64,000 nucleotides of DNA from Eximiradius sp. (GTDB taxonomy: Bacteria; Bacteroidota; Ignavibacteria; Kapaibacteriales; UBA2268): positions 129,001 to 193,000 of the forward strand of contig CAKZLY010000014.1 of assembly GCA_937127445.1 (NCBI GenBank), written 5' to 3'. Positions 9,336 through 16,496 of the stretch are shown piece by piece. Under the pieces are notes generated by a model, which had not been told where the DNA came from, did no database searches, and saw only the letters and a list, made by a program, of their open reading frames with translations. The position numbers and the translations under genes are program-made. The number at the start of each line of letters is the position of its first letter. The first letter of the stretch is position 1.

Positions 9336-10097
9336 TTAATTATAATATGATATTTTAAACACTATATAGTTTTTCTTTAAGTGTGCATTATACACTTCGT
9401 CCAATCCAAATTGCAAAGCAAAGTTATCAGTAAAATTAACTCCACGAGAAACCGAAATGCCTGTGTTGATTAGTTCAAATTTTTCAGTGTTCACGCCATA
9501 ATACGCACTTTTCCCTTTTGCTGCTCCTACAAAAGCGTTAAATGAAAGCGTCGCCAGCTCAAATGGATAACTTGCCTCTATATACAACGAATTATCGTTC
9601 GGCAAGTCGTTCAAAATGTTATTTGCAAGCAAAAGTTTTATTGGGAACACTTCCGTTGGCACATAAGAAAACGCCGCTTCGAGCGTGTGCGCTCCTTCGC
9701 CTTTGTCCTTAAAATTGAAGAATTTTAGTTTATTTGAGGGAAAGTAATAATCCGTAACAACAATACCAAATTCGCCAAAATCGGTAGAAATACCGTAAGA
9801 TAATGAGTAATCGGCTTCAATATAGTTCTTTTTAAGTCCAAATGACGACCAGATACCAAAGCCAAAGGAGCCATAGTTTTCCGTTGAATAGTTGAAATTA
9901 AGGGAAGGCTGAAACTGAGGGTTGTTCTTGCCAGCAAGTTCACAGCCTCGCCAGACGTATCGATTGACTAAATCAGCACCATAAGTAAATTCAAATCCTG
10001 TTGTATTTTCTTCTTCTTGCGCTTTAATATTTAATGAGGGAAAAATTAAAGTAACCGCTATCAAGCCCAAAAATGAGAATTTGTAAAATAGTTTCAT
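9336..10097 (-). CDS. TorF-family putative outer-membrane protein
   Basis: From the ATG at 10097 the protein has 254 residues with a signal peptide (F-L-G-L-I-A-V-T-L-I-F-P-S). The motif G-A-D-L-V-N-R-Y-V-W-R-G follows near the mature N-terminus, then amphipathic strands to a terminal aromatic Y-Y-N. The Y-V-W-R-G motif is the hallmark of the TorF/Gcw_chp family of small beta-barrel proteins, whose function is poorly known. GGAGA precedes this start; a longer frame reaching 10193 adds a non-signal-like leader and is unlikely. It lies 18 bases upstream of the large kinase gene and may be cotranscribed with it. Confidence 0.7.
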   Translation of the reverse strand: MKLFYKFSFLGLIAVTLIFPSLNIKAQEEENTTGFEFTYGADLVNRYVWRGCELAGKNNPQFQPSLNFNYSTENYGSFGFGIWSSFGLKKNYIEADYSLSYGISTDFGEFGIVVTDYYFPSNKLKFFNFKDKGEGAHTLEAAFSYVPTEVFPIKLLLANNILNDLPNDNSLYIEASYPFELATLSFNAFVGAAKGKSAYYGVNTEKFELINTGISVSRGVNFTDNFALQFGLDEVYNAHLKKNYIVFKISYYN

Positions 10098-10610
10098 AAG
10101 TTTTCTCCAATTATTAGGAATACAACTAAATTTAATTATATAATAGTTTATAAATTTAATTTGAAATGCAATACCCTTCCCCAAAATTATCACTGAAAAT
10201 ATGAAATATTCCTAAATATTAAAATTAATTTTGGCTAATAATTTTGTTAAGTTCAGTTCATAATATTGTTCTGCACATTATTTTTGAAAAATGAGCAAAA
10301 ACAAAACATAGTAATTCCAAATAAAGCAAACGAATGTTCAATAATTATGTTTTATATTATGAAAGACAAACCAACAAGTAACAAAAAAGATTACTTCATA
10401 ACCTTTCGAAGGTTATGAAACTTCCCAATAAAACAAAATGAACAAAATAGCACAAACTTAATATTTTAAATTCCGTTTCTCATATTCAAGTCAAATTTTG
10501 TTTTTTCGTATCAAAAATTTACATAAATTGCAATACTATAATAAACAAATTTGTTAATTTATAATTAATAAACGGGATTACCCGATTATTTAAAAAATTG
10601 TGAGGAATTT
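10098..10610. other. Intergenic region between divergent TorF-like gene and gdhA
   Basis: These 513 bases hold no credible gene. They must contain the promoters of the TorF-like gene (minus) and gdhA (plus). A perfect hairpin lies at 10395-10419 and a GAGGA ribosome binding site just before gdhA. The rest is very AT-rich; no clear operator was recognised. Confidence 0.6.
10395..10419. repeat. Perfect 11-bp-arm hairpin (TTCATAACCTT ... AAGGTTATGAA)
   Basis: Arms of 11 bases at 10395-10405 and 10409-10419 are fully complementary around a TCG loop. It sits about 190 bases before gdhA with no T-tract, so it is more likely a dispersed intergenic repeat or an operator than a terminator. Confidence 0.5.
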
Positions 10611-11897
10611 ATGGCTACTGGTTCATTCAATCCGTTTCAAATGGCTCAGCAACAATTTGACCAAGTTGCGGAAAAATTAGGTTTAGATCAAGCAACTCGC
10701 GATTTGTTAAGAAATTCCAACCGCGAAATTCATTTCAATATTCCTGTTCGTATGGATGATGGTTCTTACAAAGTGTTCCGTGGTTTCCGCTGCCAGCACA
10801 ACGATGCGCGCGGACCTGCAAAAGGCGGGATTCGTTTCCATCCACACGAAACAATTGATACAGTTCGTGCTCTTGCAATGTGGATGACTTGGAAAACTGC
10901 CGTTGTAGATATTCCTCTTGGTGGTGGTAAAGGTGGCGTTATCTGCGACCCACACAATTTATCAATGAGAGAACAAGAGCAAATTTGCCGCGGTTGGGTG
11001 CGCGCGGTTGCTCCGCTTGTTGGTCCACTTCAAGACGTTCCTGCACCAGACGTGATGACTACAGGTCAGCATATGATCTGGATGCTTGATGAATACGAAA
11101 AAATTACTGGAATCAAAGCTCCGGGCTTTATCACTGGCAAGCCTCTTGGCGCTGGTGGTTCGCTCGGCAGAACAGAAGCAACCGGTTTCGGCGTTATCTA
11201 CACTGTTCGCGAAGCTTTGAAAGAAATGAATATAGATATTGCCAAAACTACTGCTGCATTCCAAGGATTTGGCAATGTTAGCCAGTTCGCACTAAAACTT
11301 TACACTGAACTTGGCGGCACCGCTATTTGCGTTTCCTGCTGGAACCATCACGAACAAAAATCATTCACTTACAAAAAAGCAAGCGGTATTAATTTCGACG
11401 AATTGATTTCAATTACTGACCGCTTTGGCGAAATCGACGTCAATAAAGCTCGTGAACTCGGTTACGAAATTCTTCCTGGTGAAGCTTGGATCGAACAAGA
11501 AGTCGATATTTTAGTGCCTGCTGCTATTGAAAACCAAATCAATGCTGAAACTGCTCCAAAAATGGCTAAATCCGTTAAAATTATTGCTGAAGGCGCCAAC
11601 GGTCCTACTACTCCGGAAGCAGACGAAATTATCAAATCTCGTAATATTTGGGTTATCCCAGACTTCTTGGCTAATGCTGGTGGTGTTACTTGCTCATACT
11701 TTGAACAAGTTCAATGCAATATGAACTACTTCTGGTCCAAAGAAGAAGTTCTTGAAAAATTAGACCGCAAGATGACAGAAGCATACCACGCTGTTTCAAA
11801 TCTTGCCCGCACTCGCAACATTTATATGCGTGATGCTGCTTATATGATTGCAATTTCACGCGTTGCTGAAGCTTGTAAACTTCGTGGCTGGGTATAA
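10611..11897 (+). CDS. gdhA: Glutamate dehydrogenase
   Basis: The 428-residue enzyme reversibly deaminates glutamate to 2-oxoglutarate and ammonium in the cytosol. The glycine-rich substrate lysine loop G-G-G-K-G-G-V-I, the upstream K-G-G-I-R-F and the aspartate loop PAPDVMT are visible, as is the nucleotide fold GFGNVSQFA of the Glu/Leu/Phe/Val dehydrogenases. The length fits the hexameric short type. Cofactor choice cannot be read securely. GAGGA lies 7 bases before the ATG, and a strong terminator follows. With NrfA in the same window it gives a route from nitrite via ammonium to glutamate. Confidence 0.93.
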   Translation: MATGSFNPFQMAQQQFDQVAEKLGLDQATRDLLRNSNREIHFNIPVRMDDGSYKVFRGFRCQHNDARGPAKGGIRFHPHETIDTVRALAMWMTWKTAVVDIPLGGGKGGVICDPHNLSMREQEQICRGWVRAVAPLVGPLQDVPAPDVMTTGQHMIWMLDEYEKITGIKAPGFITGKPLGAGGSLGRTEATGFGVIYTVREALKEMNIDIAKTTAAFQGFGNVSQFALKLYTELGGTAICVSCWNHHEQKSFTYKKASGINFDELISITDRFGEIDVNKARELGYEILPGEAWIEQEVDILVPAAIENQINAETAPKMAKSVKIIAEGANGPTTPEADEIIKSRNIWVIPDFLANAGGVTCSYFEQVQCNMNYFWSKEEVLEKLDRKMTEAYHAVSNLARTRNIYMRDAAYMIAISRVAEACKLRGWV

Positions 11898-11917
11898 TCG
11901 ATTATTAAACAAATAAA

Positions 11918-11950
11918 AAACCTGCGAAGTAAATTTCTTCGCAGGTTTTC
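11918..11950. terminator. Bidirectional terminator between gdhA and the E2 gene
   Basis: Perfect 13-base arms AAAACCTGCGAAG and CTTCGCAGGTTTT (11918-11930, 11938-11950) surround a 7-base loop. A T-rich run follows on each strand, midway between two converging genes. Confidence 0.9.
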
Positions 11951-11969
11951 TTTTTCATAAAGCAGCAAT

Positions 11970-13685
11970 CTACAACATAATTGTTTCTTCGGTCATATTT
12001 TCGAGAATTCTAATCGCCTCGGCAAGCCACATACCAGCAAGCATTCCGTCTATTACACGATGATCGTATGTAATCGAGACATAAGCCATGTCTCTTACTA
12101 CTATAAGATGCTCGCCATCGAATTCTTTCACTATTGGACGCTTCTTTATTGCACCAATCCCCATAATTGCAACTTGCGGCTGATTTATTACAGGTGTACC
12201 GAAAAGCGTACCGAATGTGCCAACATTTGTAATTGTAATTGTACCACCTTCAATTTCATTCGGAAGTAGTTTCTTGCTGCGAGCGCGAGTTGATAAATCT
12301 GTAATTGCTTTCTGCAATCCTGACAAATTCAAACTATCAGCATTTTTGATTACCGGCACAATTAAATTACCATCATCGAGTGCGGTTGCAAAACTCAAAT
12401 TAATTCGCTTATGCCGAATAATGTTCTTACCATCAACTGAAACATTTACCATCGGGAATTTCTTTGTCGCTTCAATTGCAGCAAGAGCGAAGAAAGGTGT
12501 ATATGTAAGTTTTATACCTTCACGCTTTTCGAATTCTTGCTTGAATTTTTCACGGAAGCGCACTATGCCAGTTACATCAGCTTCGCCAACACTGGTAACG
12601 TGAGCGGAAGTATGCTTCGAATGAACCATATGTTCTGCTATTAATTGGCGAACACGATCCATTGGGATAATTTCCACATCTGCATCGTTATAAACGATTG
12701 GTTTTGCTGGCTGCTTAGTTTCCGCAACAGTAACTGTTTCGCGTACGACAGGCGTTGCCGGTGCTTTAGATTGCACAGCAACAGATGGGGTAGGTTGTGT
12801 TGTTGTTGGTGCTTTACCTCTGCTTTCTATATATCTCAGCAAATCGTCTTTTGTTATTCTGCCATCGACACCCGAACCTTTGATTGAGAGCAATTCTTCA
12901 AGCGAAACTTTGTTCTGCTTTGCAATTTCGCGAACAAGCGGCGAGAAAAACTTATCACCCACACGAGCAGGTATCTCGAATGTTTTTGCCTCTACTGCTG
13001 GAACACTTGCCGTTTGCTGTGAAACAGGCTGCTGAACAGTTGAAGATGGTTCCGACTTGATTTCCGGTGCTTTTGCAGTAACCGCAGCAGGAGCCGTTGC
13101 TACGCCACCAGTTGAAATACGAGCAATAACAGTTCCAATCTCTACGGTAGTGCCTTCTGGAATAAGTATTTCCGAAAGCACACCGCCCACTGGTGCCGGG
13201 ACCTCGGTATCTACTTTATCGGTTGAGATTTCCAGTATCATTTCATCGCGTTCAATCGCGTCGCCTACTTTCTTAAACCAGCGAATTATTGTGCCTTCTT
13301 GTAGCGATTCGCCCATCTTCGGCATTACAACGTCAACAAGGTTTCCACTTGCAGTTTGTGGAACAGATTGAGCCGTTGCGGGTGGAGCTGGGACAGGTAT
13401 TTCAGCAGCAGGTTTAACTTCGGTTGTTTGTTGCGGAGTTGCGGATGCTTCTGTTTCAATACGAGCGATAACAGTTCCAACCTCTACGGTAGTGCCTTCT
13501 GGAATAAGTATTTCCGAAAGCACACCGCCCACTGGTGCCGGGACCTCGGTATCTACTTTATCGGTTGAGATTTCCAGTATCATTTCATCGCGTTCAATCG
13601 CGTCGCCTACTTTCTTAAACCAGCGAATTATTGTGCCTTCTTGTAGCGATTCGCCCATCTTCGGCATTACAACGTCAACTTTCAT
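11970..13685 (-). CDS. Dihydrolipoamide acyltransferase (E2) of a 2-oxoacid dehydrogenase
   Basis: The 571-residue protein is the acyl-transferring core of a pyruvate, 2-oxoglutarate or branched-chain dehydrogenase complex. Two lipoyl domains (about 1-80 and 115-195) carry the lipoylated lysine in EISTDKVDTEVPAP and are joined by Ala/Pro/Thr-rich linkers. A peripheral subunit-binding domain (about 250-290, FFSPLVREIAKQNKVSLEEL) follows. The catalytic domain ends with DHRVIDG, where the His and Asp are the CoA acyltransfer residues. The MPKMGES lipoyl type is common in Bacteroidota branched-chain/2-oxoglutarate enzymes, but which substrate is used is unclear because no E1 gene is adjacent. The two lipoyl domains are nearly identical even at DNA level. 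Confidence 0.9.
   Translation of the reverse strand: MKVDVVMPKMGESLQEGTIIRWFKKVGDAIERDEMILEISTDKVDTEVPAPVGGVLSEILIPEGTTVEVGTVIARIETEASATPQQTTEVKPAAEIPVPAPPATAQSVPQTASGNLVDVVMPKMGESLQEGTIIRWFKKVGDAIERDEMILEISTDKVDTEVPAPVGGVLSEILIPEGTTVEIGTVIARISTGGVATAPAAVTAKAPEIKSEPSSTVQQPVSQQTASVPAVEAKTFEIPARVGDKFFSPLVREIAKQNKVSLEELLSIKGSGVDGRITKDDLLRYIESRGKAPTTTQPTPSVAVQSKAPATPVVRETVTVAETKQPAKPIVYNDADVEIIPMDRVRQLIAEHMVHSKHTSAHVTSVGEADVTGIVRFREKFKQEFEKREGIKLTYTPFFALAAIEATKKFPMVNVSVDGKNIIRHKRINLSFATALDDGNLIVPVIKNADSLNLSGLQKAITDLSTRARSKKLLPNEIEGGTITITNVGTFGTLFGTPVINQPQVAIMGIGAIKKRPIVKEFDGEHLIVVRDMAYVSITYDHRVIDGMLAGMWLAEAIRILENMTEETIML
13140..13337 (-). repeat. Second lipoyl-domain copy, 198 bp identical to 13482-13679
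   Basis: This stretch is base-for-base identical to 13482-13679 (offset 342). It encodes most of the second lipoyl domain of the E2 protein. Identity at synonymous positions points to very recent duplication or gene conversion. Confidence 0.92.
13482..13679 (-). repeat. First lipoyl-domain copy, 198 bp identical to 13140-13337
   Basis: This is the partner of the repeat at 13140-13337. Just beyond the identical block the copies differ at single bases (for example GCGATAACAG against GCAATAACAG), showing that they are real separate copies. Confidence 0.92.
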
Positions 13686-13836
13686 TTTATTTATCCTTGA
13701 ATTAATTATGAATTTGTTTAATTGTAACTAATTATGATTTTTGACGAAACAAACACACATTTAATTTGAGTAAAATAAAAAATTTAAATTTTTTCATAAT
13801 TCATTTCGTCTATACATAAAAATAAAGGAGCTTTAT

Positions 13837-15150
13837 ATGAATTTACAAAAATTAACTTTAAAGGCACAGGAAGCGGTGCAGGCGGCTCGCGAAATTGCCG
13901 AAAGTAACGGCAATCAAGCAATCGAGCCAATTCATTTGTTTGCTGCAATGGTGCAAGATTCAAGCGGGATTGTCCCAGATATTCTTGCAAAGTTGGGTGT
14001 TAATCTAACTTACCTGAAAGTAAAGATAACAGAGTTGCTGGATAAAACGCCCAAAGTTAGCGGTGCGAGCGGAAGCAACCAATATGTGTCGCCGCAACTC
14101 AATCAAACTTTCGATATTGCTTTCAAAGTGGCAACCGAACTGAAAGACGAATATGTAAGCACCGAACATATTTTAATTGCTTTGTCCGAGCAAAAGAACG
14201 AACTCGGTAGTTTTTTGAACCAGCAAGGCGTTACAAAAGAAAACATGTTGAAGGTGCTTCGCGATGTGCGTGGCAACCAGCGAGTAATCGATCAAAACCC
14301 TGAGGATAAATATCAAGCCTTGAAGCGATACGGTCGTGTGCTCAACGAAGAAGCGATGAAAGGCAAACTCGACCCCGTCATTGGTCGTGAAGACGAAATA
14401 CGGCGTGTTTTGCAGGTGCTTTCGCGTCGCACAAAAAATAATCCCGTTTTGATTGGCGACCCAGGTGTTGGAAAAACAGCAATAGTCGAAGGCATTGCAC
14501 AACGTATTGTTGCAGGCGATGTTCCCGAAACCCTTAAAACAAAACAGATTGTGGCTCTCGATATGGGGGCATTAATTGCCGGAACAAGTTTTCGCGGACA
14601 GTTCGAAGAACGCTTGAAGGCTGTTATACGCGAAGTTACAGCAAGCGAAGGCGAGATAATCCTGTTTATTGATGAATTGCACACTCTAATTGGAGCTGGG
14701 GCAACATCGGGCGGCAGTATGGATGCTGCGAATATTTTGAAGCCGGCACTTGCACGTGGCGAACTGCATTGCATTGGCGCTACCACTTTGGATGAATATC
14801 AAAAATACATTGAAAAGGACGCAGCATTGGAGCGTCGTTTCCAGAAAGTATTTGTCGATGAACCAGATGTTGAGGATACTATTTCGATATTGCGAGGTCT
14901 GAAAGAAAAATACGAAGTTCATCACGGCGTACGAATTACAGACGGAGCAATTGTCGCTGCTGCGGAGCTATCGCACCGTTACATCACCGATAGATTTCTA
15001 CCCGACAAAGCAATTGACCTTATCGACGAAGCCGCAAGCAAACTGCGACTGGAAATTGATTCTATGCCTGAAGAACTGGACAACATCGATAGAAAAATCC
15101 GTCAGCTCGAAATAGAGCGGCAGGCACTCCTGCGTGAATTAAATGTGTAG
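13837..15150 (+). CDS. clpB: ClpB disaggregase, N-terminal half (split gene)
   Basis: The 437 residues comprise the ClpB N-domain (1-145), the whole first AAA+ module (Walker A GDPGVGKT 207-214, Walker B ILFIDE, arginine-finger region [11 protein letters not shown]) and the first helix of the M-domain ([25 protein letters not shown]). It stops with Asn-Val-TAG exactly where the C-half at 1722-3041 begins. AAAGGAG lies 6 bases before the ATG. ClpB hexamers extract aggregated polypeptides with DnaK help; here a complete disaggregase would have to assemble from two chains. Nothing intein-like is present at the break. Confidence 0.92.
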   Translation: MNLQKLTLKAQEAVQAAREIAESNGNQAIEPIHLFAAMVQDSSGIVPDILAKLGVNLTYLKVKITELLDKTPKVSGASGSNQYVSPQLNQTFDIAFKVATELKDEYVSTEHILIALSEQKNELGSFLNQQGVTKENMLKVLRDVRGNQRVIDQNPEDKYQALKRYGRVLNEEAMKGKLDPVIGREDEIRRVLQVLSRRTKNNPVLIGDPGVGKTAIVEGIAQRIVAGDVPETLKTKQIVALDMGALIAGTSFRGQFEERLKAVIREVTASEGEIILFIDELHTLIGAGATSGGSMDAANILKPALARGELHCIGATTLDEYQKYIEKDAALERRFQKVFVDEPDVEDTISILRGLKEKYEVHHGVRITDGAIVAAAELSHRYITDRFLPDKAIDLIDEAASKLRLEIDSMPEELDNIDRKIRQLEIERQALLRELNV

Positions 15151-15195
15151 AGGTGTGAGGTTGCGCACAACTCAAAGGTCTTTACAATTGCTAAG

Positions 15196-15225
15196 ACGAG
15201 CCATACCTACGGAGGTGTGGTTCGT
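15196..15225. terminator. Hairpin after the clpB N-half
   Basis: Arms ACGAGCCATACCT and AGGTGTGGTTCGT (15196-15208, 15213-15225) pair over 13 bases with two G-U wobbles and a 4-base loop, followed by TTATTTAG. It may terminate the clpB N-half transcript, or be a dispersed hairpin repeat. It lies close to the proposed right inversion breakpoint. Confidence 0.5.
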
Positions 15226-15299
15226 TTATTTAGGTTGCGATATTAAATAATCTTGTTTGGAAACGGTTGAATGGTTAATTCGCACATTTATTTCAGAAT

Positions 15300-15725
15300 T
15301 TATTTGCTCGCTATCTTTAATTTCATTACTTTTTCAAAATCAACAAGTGCTTCTTTTGACCTTATCTCAAATATGCACGGTTTTGATTTACCAACGTTAT
15401 TAGTACTTACTATCTTATCTTTTGTTGTCTCAGAAATATCAAGTGCCAAAACTGTATCTAATAATTTTAAAGGAAAATATATTGTTGCCTGAATGTAGTT
15501 TTTCCAGACAGACATCCAAACAATTGTTCTTTTCTTTTTCTGGACTTTACATAACCAAGCCTTACCATCGTGATAGTATAGCCATTCATAGTTCATTTCG
15601 TATTTTTGAAAAAGTTCGAGCAATTCAAGATAACTTTCATATGATTGACCTAGTATGCTATTAAGCACAATTTCATCAGGATAAATATTTTCATCTCTCA
15701 GTTCAATATTATTTATTGTTTCCAT
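15300..15725 (-). CDS. DUF3788 family protein
   Basis: From ATG 15725 the product has 141 residues and fits the DUF3788 family: an N-terminal R-D-E-N-I-Y-P segment, the core Y-Y-H-D-G-K-A-W-L-C-K-V followed by K-K-K-R-T-I-V-W-M-S-V-W-K-N, and a C-terminal D-F-E-K-V-M-K-L-K. It is a small cytosolic protein of unknown function. A TTG at 15749 could extend it by 8 residues. It is the last gene of a tight three-gene minus-strand run with the 78-residue protein and the DUF2200 gene, of the kind often transferred between genomes. Confidence 0.75.
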   Translation of the reverse strand: METINNIELRDENIYPDEIVLNSILGQSYESYLELLELFQKYEMNYEWLYYHDGKAWLCKVQKKKRTIVWMSVWKNYIQATIYFPLKLLDTVLALDISETTKDKIVSTNNVGKSKPCIFEIRSKEALVDFEKVMKLKIASK

Positions 15726-15753
15726 ACGATTCTCAATAATTTCTTGCAAGTTC

Positions 15754-15990
15754 CTACTTGTTTGATTTTTCCCCAGTGTTGCATTGCATAAACAGTCGGT
15801 TGAGCGTGAGATTAACAGAGTTATAGTGGCGTGGTTGGTCGTCGGCGGGTGGCGGAAGGTAGATTGTTTTGCCCTTGTATGATTTGAATATGCCCGTCGA
15901 ATACCAAACTGTTTTGTCTAATTGAGCATAGCGAATGCGTATTTGGTCTGCAATTATCTCACGATTGCTGCCCGAACCTTTAATCACCAT
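15754..15990 (-). CDS. Small protein of unknown function between DUF2200 and DUF3788 genes
   Basis: This 78-residue frame starts with ATG 5 bases after the DUF2200 stop and ends a few bases before the DUF3788 gene, so it is probably translated from the same message. It shows no signal peptide or membrane helix. It has a central W-Y-S-T-G-I-F-K-S-Y-K-G-K-T-I-Y-L-P-P-P segment and no motif I recognise. It could be a complete small protein or the remnant of a larger one. Confidence 0.5.
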   Translation of the reverse strand: MVIKGSGSNREIIADQIRIRYAQLDKTVWYSTGIFKSYKGKTIYLPPPADDQPRHYNSVNLTLNRLFMQCNTGEKSNK

Positions 15991-15995
15991 TGTTT

Positions 15996-16364
15996 TTATA
16001 AGCTTGCCCTTAAAATTTTCTCTATCTTTTTTCCTTTTGCCAATTCGTCAACAAGTTTATCTAAATACCTAACTTTTCTCGTTAGTTCGTTGTCTATGTC
16101 TTCTATGCGATAACCGCAAATTACGCCCTTTATTAGATGTGCATTTGGATTTAATTTTGCTTGCCTGAAAAACTCTTCAAAAGTTGCTTCTTGTTGAATT
16201 AATTCGTTAATTCTATTCTCATCAAAACCTGTTAGCCATTCAATGACTTTATGCAGTTCTTCTTTAGTTCTACCTTTGCTTTCGACTTTTGTTACGTAAT
16301 GCGGATAAACCGAGGCAAAAGTCATTTTAGCAATTCGTTCATTAGGGTCTGTTGCTGCTTTCAT
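15996..16364 (-). CDS. DUF2200 family protein
   Basis: The 122-residue product matches DUF2200 almost throughout. M-T-F-A-S-V-Y-P-H-Y-V-T-K-V-E-S-K-G-R-T is followed by a V-I-E-W-L-T-G-F helix, A-T-F-E-E-F-F-R-Q-A, a C-G-Y-R-I-E-D-I segment and the conserved end R-Y-L-D-K-L-V-D-E-L-A-K-G-K. Its biochemical role is unknown and it is predicted to be cytosolic. It is the first gene of the three-gene minus-strand run ending at 15300. Confidence 0.8.
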   Translation of the reverse strand: MKAATDPNERIAKMTFASVYPHYVTKVESKGRTKEELHKVIEWLTGFDENRINELIQQEATFEEFFRQAKLNPNAHLIKGVICGYRIEDIDNELTRKVRYLDKLVDELAKGKKIEKILRASL

Positions 16365-16496
16365 TTAATATACCTTTTACAAAACTTCACTTGATTTTTT
16401 GGTTAACATAGTCAAATCATTTGTGATAATATCGATTATTTTATTATAAATTTCTAAAAAAAATAGGCACGACATTTGCCGTACCCAAATTAAAAT

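Noticed and set aside
12217-13731. Several plus-strand frames opposite the E2 gene, including two that look like repeats
   Set aside because: They are antisense shadows; their repetition only mirrors the duplicated lipoyl domains.
1722-15150. A trans-splicing split intein joining the ClpB halves
   Set aside because: The N-half ends two residues after the homology (Asn-Val-stop) and the C-half has only a Met before it. There is no room for intein sequence or motifs.
15130-15230. GGAGGTGT shared in inverted orientation by both clpB breakpoint regions (3049-3056 and 15211-15218), considered as the recombination site of the inversion
   Set aside because: Only 8 bp match, one copy is a Shine-Dalgarno and the other part of a hairpin; short matches of this kind are expected by chance.
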